Positions 11,980-28,400 of a stretch of 64,000 nucleotides of DNA are shown here, piece after piece. A program made the translations under genes and the position numbers. Origin of the DNA: Cololabis saira (lineage: Eukaryota; Chordata; Actinopteri; Beloniformes; Belonidae); contig NC_084597.1 of NCBI RefSeq assembly GCF_033807715.1, positions 8,806,843 to 8,870,842 of the forward strand, written 5' to 3'. The notes beneath the pieces are model-generated. The model was not told where the DNA came from, made no database searches, and worked only from the letters and a program-made list of their open reading frames with translations. Every line of letters starts with the position of its first letter. Position 1 is the first letter of the stretch.

Positions 11980-12590
11980 AATCAAGAATATGTTATTTTT
12001 AGCTGCTACACTCACTATATCCTTATATCCTGCAAAACAGGCCAGTGTTTCTAAGAAACTCTATGACCCCTCTCTGTGTGTCCCACACCTTATCACCCTT
12101 AGTGCCCAGTATCCCTGTCAGATTCCACCTGCCTCTTTCACCCTGTCTTTCAACCTTGTCCTTTCTTTGCTATATTTATTGCATTGCATAAAAACATGTT
12201 CAGCGTGTTGTTCTGTTTCCTTACATATGGCACCAAGTTCTGAATTTGCTTTTCCTAATAAAAATAAAGTTTTATTTAGTCCAGTGTGATCAAGCCTTAG
12301 TCTTGTTAAAACTGCCTCCTCTTTTCTACTTATTCCCTTGATACTCTGTGCTCTGACTGTGTTTTGTATTATATAGTAAGTTTTGCCCTTACTGTCCTCG
12401 TCCCACTTCTTCTGCCAAAAATCAGATGCTTTTTTTTCATTATTGATTTAGCTTCACCTTTTCCAAATGGGATATTAGTGATGTGTATTGAGCTTAATGC
12501 TGTTTTTGCCACTTTATCTGCACTTTCGTTTCCTTGTATTCCCACATGAGCAGGTACCCAGCAGAACTCCACCTCAATCCCCATTCTCTG
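11980..12590 (-). mobile_element. I/jockey-like LINE C-terminus with RNase H remnant
   Basis: On the minus strand 12584-12430 encodes EFCWVPAHVGIQGNESADKV, the terminal part of a non-LTR retrotransposon RNase H domain. The stretch lower down (about 12310-12040) encodes LTRLRLDHTGLNKTLFLLGK and a C..C/H..C cluster. Several frameshifts show it is dead. A relative lies at 38100-38434. Confidence 0.75.
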
Positions 12591-12744
12591 AATCCTGGGA
12601 AGTGGCGTTTTTATTTATCTATTTATTTATGTCGCCTATTTATTTTATTAGCAATATTGAACAAGTTTACAAACTGGAATGACGTGGCAAAATGTAGAAA
12701 GCCATACCTGTCAATTCTCGTTTTATAATATAATAATTTTTAAG

Positions 12745-13310
12745 GTCCTGTTCATAATTTTTATGGACAGGATTTCTAGGCGCAGCCAGGGGCCGGAGGG
12801 GATCCGGTTTGGGAACCTCAGGATTTCATCTCTGCTTTTTGCAGATGATGTTGTCCTGTTGGCTTCATCGGACCGGGACCTTCAGCATGTGCTGGGACGG
12901 TTTGCGGCCGAGTGCGACGCGGCAGGGATGAGAATCAGCACCTCCAAGACCGAGGCCATGGTTCTCCATCGGAAAAGGGTGGCGTGCCTTCTCCGGGTGG
13001 GTGGAGAAGTCCTGCCTCAGGTGGAGGAGTTCAAGTATCTCGGGATCTTGTTCACGAGTGAGGGAACAATGGAGCGTGAGATTGACAGACGGATCGGTGC
13101 AGCGTCCGCAGTTATGCGGTCGATGTACCGGACCATCATGGTGAAGGAAGTGTCTGGGGTGAGGGAAGTCTGGGCATCTCTGCTGAGGCTGCTGCCCCCG
13201 CGACCCGGGGACGGATAAAGCGGCGGACGATGGATGGATGGATGGATGGATGGATGGATGGATGGATGGATGGATGGATGGATGGATGGATGGATGGATG
13301 GATGGATGGA
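12745..13310 (+). mobile_element. Rex3/RTE-like LINE, 5-prime truncated and internally deleted
   Basis: Positions 12765-13218 encode the last part of an RT with the catalytic motif LLFADDVVLLASSDRDLQHV and then [20 protein letters not shown]. The coding end is followed by an (ATGG)n tail at 13228-13310, the usual Rex3/RTE-type tail. Flanking duplications of 11 bp (TAATTTTTAAG) lie at 12734-12744 and 13311-13321. Around 13145-13160 the frame jumps from the post-RT region straight to [16 protein letters not shown]. About 100 or more residues normally found between them are missing, with the frame kept. Confidence 0.88.
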
Positions 13311-13559
13311 TAATTTTTAAGCTTTTTAAACTGAATTGTCACTAACCTAACCAACAGGATCAAACAGGGAACAACAAATGAATGGATGTAACGAGAGAGA
13401 AGATATTTCTGCCAAAAAAGCAAAGTCTTCGTGTAAATATCTCTAAAGATGGGAAACCTGGCTCAGTTACCCATTCTGAATGATTTGTAACTGCCTTTTT
13501 AGTGGGGGAGAACCGATGTCCGTCAGCGCCACCAAGGCGCTCCAGAGAGACATGAATGA

Positions 13560-14350
13560 AAATGACAAATTAAAATAAAATGTAAATGTTTCACTTTAAG
13601 ACAATCAATGTGAAAGCTGCAAATTGAAAATATTTAAAATAAATAAATGTGCTTTAATTCTCTTTTGTGTTTTCATTTATGCTCTATTATAGGAATTACA
13701 TACATAGGAATGTGCACAGTGGGAGCACATTTATTTTCAGAGGTGTCAAGTAACAAAGTACAAATACTTCGTTACCTTACTTAAGTAGAAACTTTGGTTA
13801 TCTATACTTCACTGGAGTAATTATTTTTCAGACGACTTTTTACTTTTACTCCTTACATTTTCACGCAATTATCTGTACTTTTTACTCCTTACATTTTAAA
13901 AACAGCCTCGTTACTCTATTTCATTTCGGCCTTTTAAAAAAAACTATCCAGTTAAATTGCTCCATCCGGATAGAGTGAATTTGGTTGTGGTTGTTTCAGA
14001 TGTTCTTGTCCAGTTTTGTTCTTACATCCGTTCCCTCAGATTCCTGCAACTAAACTTGGATGTACATTCCAATAAAGGTTAGGATAAATGATAACATGCC
14101 TCTGAAGTTTGACTTTTTGCACCATTACAATACTTATAGACAACTAGTCATCATATCTCCTGCTCTCTGAAACACATGTTAATGCTCAATAGTACACATA
14201 TATGGTTCTTTAATATATTTGCATTATACTAAGATGCATTCATTTTCAATGGCTTTTGTCCTTAATGGCTTTCCCCCCCCTTACATAACTTTTACTTAAA
14301 TCTGTCTTAAAATGTAATAATGGACCTCGGTTGGGCTGGTGGGACAGCGG
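13560..14350 (+). repeat. duplicated segment, copy 2, with truncated hAT (family A, copy 3)
   Basis: It matches 9030-9995 on both sides of the hAT element. The element starts with CAGAGGTGTCAAGTAAC at 13738 and stops near 14297, with its right end deleted. After that the duplicated flank resumes with CTGTCTTAAAATG and GACCTCGGTTGGGCTGGTGG. The duplication must be younger than the hAT insertion. Confidence 0.7.
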
Positions 14351-14429
14351 CGGAACATTTCAACGGTGCGTCCGAAATGCCGTACTAAACAGTATATACT
14401 CAAAATGTATACTTAAGTTCGGCACACTT

Positions 14430-15138
14430 TTGAGTAAATATGTTTCAAAATGATATAACCACCACCCCTTATGTTATTGCTTACTGGTCTGGTTTTGGTG
14501 ATGACTTAAATTGGAATAACATCTGGACTCTTCCATACAAATACCTTCTTACAAATAAAGTGAGGGAAATCTCTTTTAAATTGTTACATAAGTATTACCC
14601 TGCTAATCATTATCTTCTTAAATTCAAAAGAGATATTTGTGTTGACTGTTCGTTGTGTGAAATGTCCCCTGAAACACTGGTACACCTGTTTTGGCAATGT
14701 CCCTACACTAACAAATTCTGGAAAGATGTATCCCGATTTATTATAGATAAAATTGACTCTGACTTCACTCTGTATTGGAAAAATGTATTGTTTGGTTTCA
14801 TCAGTAATGAAAGAAACAAATCTAAATAGTCTTTTGTAATCAATTTAATAATTATTCTTGCAAAGTTTCATATTCATAAATCCAAATTCAGTCATTCAAA
14901 ACCCCTTTTTTTAATTTTTGAGAATGAAACCAAACAATACTTGAGTTCCATCTCTGACTCAAATAACAAAAGAGCTGTCAAAACTGTTAATTTATGCTCT
15001 CTATTTAATGTGTTTGTTTAAAAATCCCCCTGGCTCCTGTGTTGTTGTACTTTTATGTATTAATGACTGTTTTGTATGTCTGTCTGTTTATGTTTTTTGT
15101 AATATGAGAACTATTCAATAAAGCTTGTTAAAAAAAAT
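14430..15138 (+). mobile_element. L1-like LINE 3-prime end
   Basis: Positions 14440-14826 encode the ORF2 C-terminus, including the Cys/His cluster in CVDCSLCEMSPETLVHLFWQ and then CPYTNKFW. The region 14830-15020 continues the tail of ORF2 with a stop at 14827. The 3-prime UTR ends with CAATAAAGCTTGTTAAAAAA at 15116-15135. The element ends immediately before the RAD1 promoter candidate. Confidence 0.88.
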
Positions 15139-15220
15139 GTCTATGGTTGCCAGGGTAACGCAGCACCGTAGAAGAAGAAGACGAGCGGAAGTGGCTCCGC
15201 AGCGGATCCTTCAAAACCTC
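15139..15220 (+). promoter_or_regulatory. RAD1: probable RAD1 promoter and untranslated first exon
   Basis: A short CpG-rich patch after the L1 tail holds GGTTGCCAGGGTAACG (RFX-like), then a GAAGAAGAAG run and the ETS site CGGAAGTGG at 15186-15194. It ends with the donor AACCTC/GTAAGT at 15220/15221. RAD1 exon 2 begins with an acceptor at 19038, seven bases before the start codon, so an upstream untranslated exon is required. This is the best candidate, giving an intron of about 3.8 kb. Confidence 0.55.
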
Positions 15221-15642
15221 GTAAGTCACAGCTCCAATAACAAGTTTAAAGATGTAGTTTACTATATTACATGGAGTAACGTAATACCAGTTGTAATTGT
15301 ATTATATTTTGGAGCGTTAAATTGTTTCGTTTTTGTTGTGTGTTGTAACTTTGCTAAAATGATAGTTTCATTGGATATTTTCACTGGACTTGTAGTTAAA
15401 ACCGAGACCAAGACACGTCCAAGACCAGAGAATATCAAGACCAAAACAAGACTAGTAATGTCCTGATCCTGCGTGATTGTAGAACATCAGCTCCATCCTG
15501 GTTCTAGTTTCCATATGAGCTTGTTTTCAACTGCAGCTCAATAACACAGAGAAGTGGATGATGATGTTGAACTCACTATAAATGTTTCCATCCATGAGCT
15601 GAGATCAGATCTGTGTGGCGACTGCACTACCGCTATTTCTAC

Positions 15643-16462
15643 TAGTTGAATTATTGAAATAAGTTAACGTTTACACCATATTCTAGTTGAATTATTGAAA
15701 TAAGTTAACTTTTACACCATATTCTAGTTGAATTATTGAAATAAGTTAACTTTTACACCATATTCTAGTTGAATTATTGAAATAAATTCACTTTTACACC
15801 ATATTCTAGTTGAATTATTGAAATAAGTTAACTTTTACACCATATTCTAGTTGAATTATTGAAATAAATGAACTTTTACACCATATTCTACTTGAATTAT
15901 TGAAATAAGTTAACTTTTAAACCATATTCTAGTTGAATTATTGAAATGAATTAACTTTTACACCATATTCTAGTTGAATTATTGAAATGAATTAACTTTT
16001 ACACCATATTCTATTTAAATTATTGAAATAAATTAACTTTTACACCATATTCTAGTTGAATTATTGAAATAAATTAACTTTTACACCATATTCTATTTGA
16101 ATTATTGAAATAAATTAACTTTTACACCATATTCTAGTTGAATTATTGAAATAAATTAACTTACCATATTCTAGTTGAATTATTGAAATAAGTTAACTTT
16201 TACACCATATTCTATTTGAATTATTGAAATAAATTAACTTTTACACCATATTCTAGTTGAATTATTGAAATAAATTAACTTTTACACCATATTCTAGTTG
16301 AATTATTGAAATAAGTTAACTTTTAAACCATATTCTAGGTGAATTATTGAAATAAATTAACTTTTACACCATATTCTAGTTGAATTATTGAAATAAATTA
16401 ACTTTTACACCATATTCTAGTTGAATTATTGAAATAAGTTAACGTTTACACCATATTCTACT
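15643..16462. repeat. 41-bp minisatellite, about 20 copies, in the presumed RAD1 intron 1
   Basis: The unit runs TTCTAGTTGAATTATTGAAA then TAAGTTAACTTTTACACCATA, about 41 bp. It is repeated roughly 20 times with few substitutions (AAGTTAAC / AAATTAAC, TAGTTG / TATTTG) and one shortened unit near 16155. It has no spacers and no coding potential. Confidence 0.95.
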
Positions 16463-16479
16463 ACACTATTGGAGGATTG

Positions 16480-17330
16480 ACTCCAGTGCTTTTATTGGTT
16501 TATTTGATGTGACTATTCTTCCTGGGGGCCACACAAAGTGATACAAAAGATTACAATAATCACAAATCAAAAAGGGTGAAAACATTCACCAGAATTCCTA
16601 AAATAATAAATTAAAACAAAAACAAAATAAAAGATTAAATAACCAACCAAAGACATCAACATCTTAAGTAACAATATTTGCTACTATCACCAGATCTGTA
16701 TCCACTTATGAACAAAAATAGTTTGCAACGACAAAACCACAAGGTTTTACATAGGAACCATCCCAACATCCATTCAACTGCAGCTTTTCAACAATAGCTA
16801 ATAGTGGCAGCTCTTTCAAATCAGCAGTTGTACTCCATAGCATATAAATTTATAGTATACAATAACAGTCCACAGCGTATGATATAATATGCAATTTCTA
16901 ATATACTTACAATTTAAAATATATTTACCATTTAATCTGTAATATACTTATAATTTAAAATATATTTACTATTTAATGTATAATATACTTATACTACTAT
17001 ACTATATATACTCATAGCCTACAGTAATTTAAAATATATTTACTATTCAATTTATAATATACTTACAATTTGCAACATAATCACAATGTATACCTAGGAC
17101 CGATCATAACTTCCTTCTGAACCACAGCTGCTTCAGTCTCCTTTTAAAATGTGACACCTTGATTATTGCAACTAGACATGGGGGGAGATGGTTCCAGTGT
17201 GTGACTGCTCTATACATTACTGTTTTTTTCAATGCATTGGTTCTGGGCATAGGCAGAGAAAAGTGATTACCTAGGGCCAGTCTGGTATCATAGCTTTTAA
17301 GGATTGACACAACTATTAACTAGTCCCAAA
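16480..17330 (-). mobile_element. LINE C-terminus and 3-prime UTR remnant
   Basis: The minus strand at 17310-17104 encodes SYDTRLALGNHFSLPMPRTN and then VTHWNHLPPCL. This matches the extreme C-terminus common to several fish LINEs (RTN..K.s..yRa..WN.LP). The downstream AT-rich stretch to about 16480 is probably its 3-prime UTR. Confidence 0.6.
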
Positions 17331-17617
17331 GTCCTCTAACAGAATAACCAGCCTCCAACACCCCCCTCCAACTCAGAAAAGGAATGAATAGTAAATGTTA
17401 CTGATTTAAATTGGACTGAATTTGGAGATGAAACCTGAATTTTAAATACTAAAGATACAATTACCAACTTGAAATTACATTATTTACCATTATAGTAGCC
17501 AGATTACATCGTATATCAGCATCATTGAAATGGCATAGACCTGATGCTTAATCAATCACAACGATATGCTAATATTATTATTATATAAGGCCGTTAGAAA
17601 CACAATACTGTAATTAA

Positions 17618-17620
<3 letters not shown>

Positions 17621-17684
<64 letters not shown>

Positions 17685-17714
17685 TGCACACATGCACACA
17701 TGCACACATGCAGA
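17621..17714. repeat. (CA)n microsatellite
   Basis: About 28 CA units followed by degenerate CACATG units. Open frames across it are artefacts. Confidence 0.95.
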
Positions 17715-17719
17715 TGCAC

Positions 17720-19030
17720 CAAAACATTAAATCAAATGCAAAATACAAATAGATGACAAAACTGTACATTGACCAGAGGAAGAACTGCTGATCACCAGAT
17801 TCTGTCACCTTGGTGCAACGGCATCTCAGTTATCCAAGTCGGAGACAAGACCAAGACCACAAAAAAGTTGTCTCCAGACCGGTCTTGATACCAAGACGGT
17901 CTGGAGAACTACAAGTCTAATTTTCACCTCCACTTTCTAGCACCGCTACTCTTTTATTTCCATTCCTCGGCAACAGTAACCATGGGGATATATTTTGTTA
18001 CATTCTAACCCGGTACTGCAGTAGAATAAAAGAATAACATCGAACATCATGGGATATAATAATATTGATAAATACACGTGGCCTGAATAAACATGTGGTA
18101 TCCAAGGATTTTTCAAAGCATATATGTTAATTATTTGTATTATTTATATATAACTTTAACTAGTTGGTTGTGATTAAATTAAAACGGCCCTCCAATGTGT
18201 CCAGGGGATTTCCTTGAAATTGTGCATACATTTAAAGGGTGAAGATGGCACACACTTCTCACAAATAACAGAAGAAAAGCAATAACAATCACAAGGAGAC
18301 TTGAGATAAAGAAAAGATGGCAGGACATGTTGAGTAAACAAACAAAAATAGATGCCACCTGAACAAAAATAAAACTAGAACAGAGAGAAACCAATTTAGA
18401 TAAGAAAATATGGAAAATAAATGCAAATATAAGCATGTTTAGTGCAAACAGAGAAAGCTACTGATAGGATACACTAAATGATAACAAAAAGACATAAAGG
18501 AATTATAACTAGATATCTAATGACCACAAAGACAAAATAATTAAGGAGGAGAGGTAGACCAGTGAAAATATTTTTTTAGTAAATGAAAATAGATCTGATT
18601 CAATTCAAACACACGTGAATCTACGGATAAACAAAGGGCCACCACTAATTGCAGCACAAATTGCTACAAAGAGATGCAAAACAACCAAAGAGATTCCCAT
18701 AATGAAGACATAGATGCAAACAAGCCTTAAAATAGGCTAAATTAAAACATTAAATGTAAAGTGACAAATGCAAAAAAAAGGAAAAACATCAGAGACTGAA
18801 ACTATTGACAGGAGAAAAATAACTAAATGTAGTAAAGCTTTGCAATACCACTTCCAACACACACACACACACACAAATTATCACACAGTGATGAAAAGCA
18901 GTCACAAACAGTCAAAAAGTATCAGTTATGTTTCTATTTCGATCTTTTTTTTCTTTTTATGACAGGTGCTCGATGCTCATTTCTGTTTTTGCAATGACAA
19001 ACACATTTCTCATAAATATCTGTTTTATTT
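17720..19030. other. RAD1 intron 1, no gene recognised
   Basis: AT-rich intronic sequence. Around 17840-17925 there is a GACCAAGACC-type repeat that also appears at 15400-15460. Nothing else was recognised before the RAD1 acceptor at 19038. Confidence 0.5.
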
Positions 19031-19045
19031 CATTTCAGGACTACA

Positions 19046-24554
<5,509 letters not shown>

Positions 24555-25104
24555 TGATTCATTTGGGTTTGACATCAAATAAGCACTTTCGCTTCCATGG
24601 GGACAATTTCTTTCTATAAAAGAAATGAGAAGGGAACATCTGCCAGATGATGCTGCAGGCTAGAAAATAAGCTGGGGCTTCATTTATCAGACAGGCAAGA
24701 CTGATAGTCTTAACCTGTAGGCAAGTTGCTTTTCGTGCTGGTAATGTGGGCTATTGCAGTTTGGAAAACACGAGCAACTACATTTGAGGTGAACTCCACC
24801 TTTGCTTTATGAACTGTTTAGAGAGGAATTGTGATGAATTCATTACAAAATCTCAGGTATTCTATGGTGGTTCTTTTTTCATTCCTTTTTTAAGTCAGCA
24901 ACGACATTGTGAGATTCAGGTCTGTCAGAATCCACTTTGCTTTAGCACCAAAATGTAAATGGTTGATAGTTCCATAGTGGCGACAGTACATGTTTGTTAC
25001 AGAACTTTGTTTTTCAATATAAATACAAAGACATGTACCATCATCTTACACAGCCTTTGGTTCCTTATAAACATCACATGAAACCGATATTAAATTGGGA
25101 TCAT

Positions 25105-25110
25105 TTTATT
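25105..25110 (-). terminator. BRIX1: candidate BRIX1 poly(A) signal
   Basis: AATAAA on the minus strand, about 300 nt past the BRIX1 stop. It is the only canonical signal seen between the stop and the end of RAD1. It lies to the left of the RAD1 signal at 25172, so the two mature transcripts would overlap. Confidence 0.5.
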
Positions 25111-25171
25111 TTTGAACATACAAAACAACTGTAACCAAAGTGAAGTTTTTACATGGATCACAAGAAGGGTA

Positions 25172-25177
25172 AATAAA
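25172..25177 (+). terminator. RAD1: candidate RAD1 poly(A) signal
   Basis: AATAAA about 620 nt past the RAD1 stop. A weaker ATTAAA at 25088-25093 is an alternative that would avoid overlap with BRIX1. Confidence 0.5.
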
Positions 25178-25409
25178 GTTGAAGTATTGCAAAATGAAAA
25201 GAATTCTTTTTCATGAGAATTGAAACTGTCATTCCACAGGTAATGGCAACAGACACCTCACAAAACATGTCAAGTGTGATTTTACCTACAAAAAAAAAAG
25301 AAAAAAGATGACAAAGGTGGTGCTGAACCATCACATTTTCTTTAAAAAGAAAAAAAAACAAATCTTTGCAGCCTTACGTTATCCACGCGACCAGATCCGG
25401 TCTATGCAG

Positions 25410-28400
25410 TTATCGTCGGGCCATCTGCATCCTTTGCCTTTTGAAAGCTTTGCGCTTGTTCTTATTGTAGATTTTTGGTTCTGGTGCTTCCATCTGGATG
25501 TGAACGTGCTTCTCCTCAGCCGGCGTGACAAACACGTCAGCTGTAACATCCGTGTTCAAATCCTCCTTTGCTTCTGACCTCTTCATTTTATGCAACTCCT
25601 TCACCATCTGCTTCTCCCGCACTTTAGCTGCTGCCGCCAGTCGGAGCTCTCGTCGGTGCTGGTGGAGAAGGAAAACAATGAAATAAATAAATGCAAGAAG
25701 CAATATTATATGCAATCACCTGCCGGATTTTTACTCTTCTGTTATCCTTCCACATTTAAACGTCTAAGGCAGGGGTGTCAAACTCATTTTGCTTGGCGGG
25801 CCGGATTTGACCAATTTTTTTCTCGCAGGCCGCACGCTCAAAATAAACGGTGCGGAAATTTTTTTCTCTAGTTCTTTTTTTTACTATTGTTATCTAATCC
25901 AATATCAGTTTAGTTAATTTTAAAAGGAAATATGCACTTTGTTTACACTCTAATTATGTAAAATATATTTCTTCAGGATCTTTTCTTGAAATTTCTCTTT
26001 TTTTTTTCAAATTATGTAAGATACTTTTAATATAATTTTACAAAGATAAACAAACAAGTATGTTTTTTTTTTATATTTTGCTTTTTTATAGGAAATTTAA
26101 TTAAAAGCAAAATCTTTATTACATCCGAGAGTGTTTCTTTGTGATTTAGAGATTTTTCCAGTACAATTAAGTATTTATTTTTAAAAATTGGCGCGGATAT
26201 TTACGCCAGTGTTGCTGAAAAAGTCAGCACTTCTCTTTTAACTGTTTTACTTTGTCACTATCCTCGTATTCAAAACTGAAATTCTCTGAATAAATATCTT
26301 CTATCATCTTTTTTAGCAGTGATATTTTTCCCTGCGAAAATATATAATAGTAGTCAGTTAATAAAAATAAACGACTGTCTACAAAGAAATAAAATCGGCA
26401 AATACATTCTAGAAAACGAAAAAAATGTCAAACTGCTGCATCTGCTGCACATCTGCTTTGTGGAATAACAATGGACTTGTAGAAGAAATATATTATCGGA
26501 TATGCTGCGATTCATGGCAATTATTTATGCCTTCCTTTTTAGTAAATTAACATTTCGTTTTTTTGCGTTGGAAACTTCTCGTGGGCCGCATGAAAACCTC
26601 TCTCGGGCCGCATGTTTGACACCCCTGGTCTAAGGTGAAGCCTGTCTGCAATATATTTATGTTGTTGCAGAGGTAATTGTTGTCACAGTACTAGAGCAGC
26701 TGGATCTGACTTAACGTGACATGGAGACCATGTTAAAGGACAGAAAAATCTGATTTTTAACCAGTACATTGGACATCACCATGTGACATTCATTAAAAAA
26801 AATAAAGGTTGATGCATTCTGTTGGATAATGATTCAAACAACAAAGTTTATTTTACCATGTTAGGAGACTTGAAGTTGGGGTTTTCATAGAGGGTTGGCC
26901 CTCCAAAGCTTCCCTGAAAGATCTTAATAGGATTAAGAACAAATCGAGGCCCGATCTCCACCAGTGAAGCATCTTCCTCAATTATCTGAGCATGGGAAGA
27001 TTGAACGTAGAAATTAGTGTCAAGAATTGAGAGCAGTCAACAGTATGCATTTTATCTTCCAAAGTTAAAAATACCTTATGACAAGTCCCATTTTAAACCA
27101 AAAACTCTTAAATGTAAAAGTTGTGTAATATTACCTGGTAGTTTCGAAACCAAATTCTGTTGTCTGCGATGGTGAATGTGAAGACGTGATCCACAAACGG
27201 CTGACTCTTGGGATGGTAGCGCGGTGTGGAAAAGGTCTAAACGTGAGAATATAAACATTTCTTTAAAACGGGAAAGAAAAAACGAGTTCAGCTTTCTGAA
27301 AAGGACCGACCCCAAGTTAAAACAACCCTAAATCTATTATGGGACAGTGTGGAGTAGAAACCAAAATGATGTAAATAGAGGCCGTTGTAAGTTAGAATAC
27401 AATATGAGTTTGTGGGCTATTAATATCAGCCCTCGGGCCAACTGAACGACGTCAAGATAAATTGCTATTCTAACCACCTAACAAGACTCAAAAGAGTTAT
27501 CCCACTCAAGACCAGTTAGAATTAATCCACACTATCGCTTAACATTTTAATACTGCATTAACTAGGGGTGGGCAAAAATATCGATATGGCAATATATCGC
27601 GATACTTTTCCAGCCGATTCAATATCGATATTAAAATTTGAATATCGATTTTTTTTTTAATTTATATTTTTTATCCCCGATTTTTTTCCCATTATATCAC
27701 CCAGTGCTCCTACCTAAGTGACAGTCCTGGGCATTGCCACTCTCTACCAACCCTGGGAGGGCCCTGCACTGAGCTCAGGTTTTATCTCATTTAATAATTT
27801 ATTTTTTATATAACACAATTGCCTGTCCTTAAAAAATGAAAAATAATGGACAGAGGTTTATTTATTTATGGATTTATATCTATACTGACTGATCACTGTG
27901 CCTGTCCTTGGTTTTAGTACCATCTTTCTTGTGTTTATTATCATTTGCCACATAATTAAAGCAACCTCATACTAAATTTAATGTTAATTTCATATGATGT
28001 AAATAATATGAAAAACATATACAAATATGTTGTTACTTTAGCTTGTATAGTTATAATAAAACATTGTTTTGACTCAGTTTGTCCCATGAATTGTCACTAT
28101 AATCTGATGAACGTGCAACTCGGATTTTAAGATCCATCACTATCATCTGATGTACATATATACAACTTGGATTTTAAGATGTGTAATGCATTTTAAAATT
28201 TTTCGGTGAACTATGTAGAATATAATAATCGGGATATCGCATAATCGGGATATCGCAATGTGTATCGTATCGTGGCTCAAGTATCGTGATGCGTATTGTA
28301 TCGTGAGGTCCTTCCCAATACCCACCCCTAGCATTAACCAATGCATTTCAAATGTCATGGGTTGTCAAAACGTTTTTGGTTACTTTCCAGCAAAAAAGAA

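Noticed and set aside
15643..16462. CRISPR-like or coding tandem array
   Set aside because: Head-to-tail 41-bp units without spacers, with stops in all frames. It is a minisatellite.
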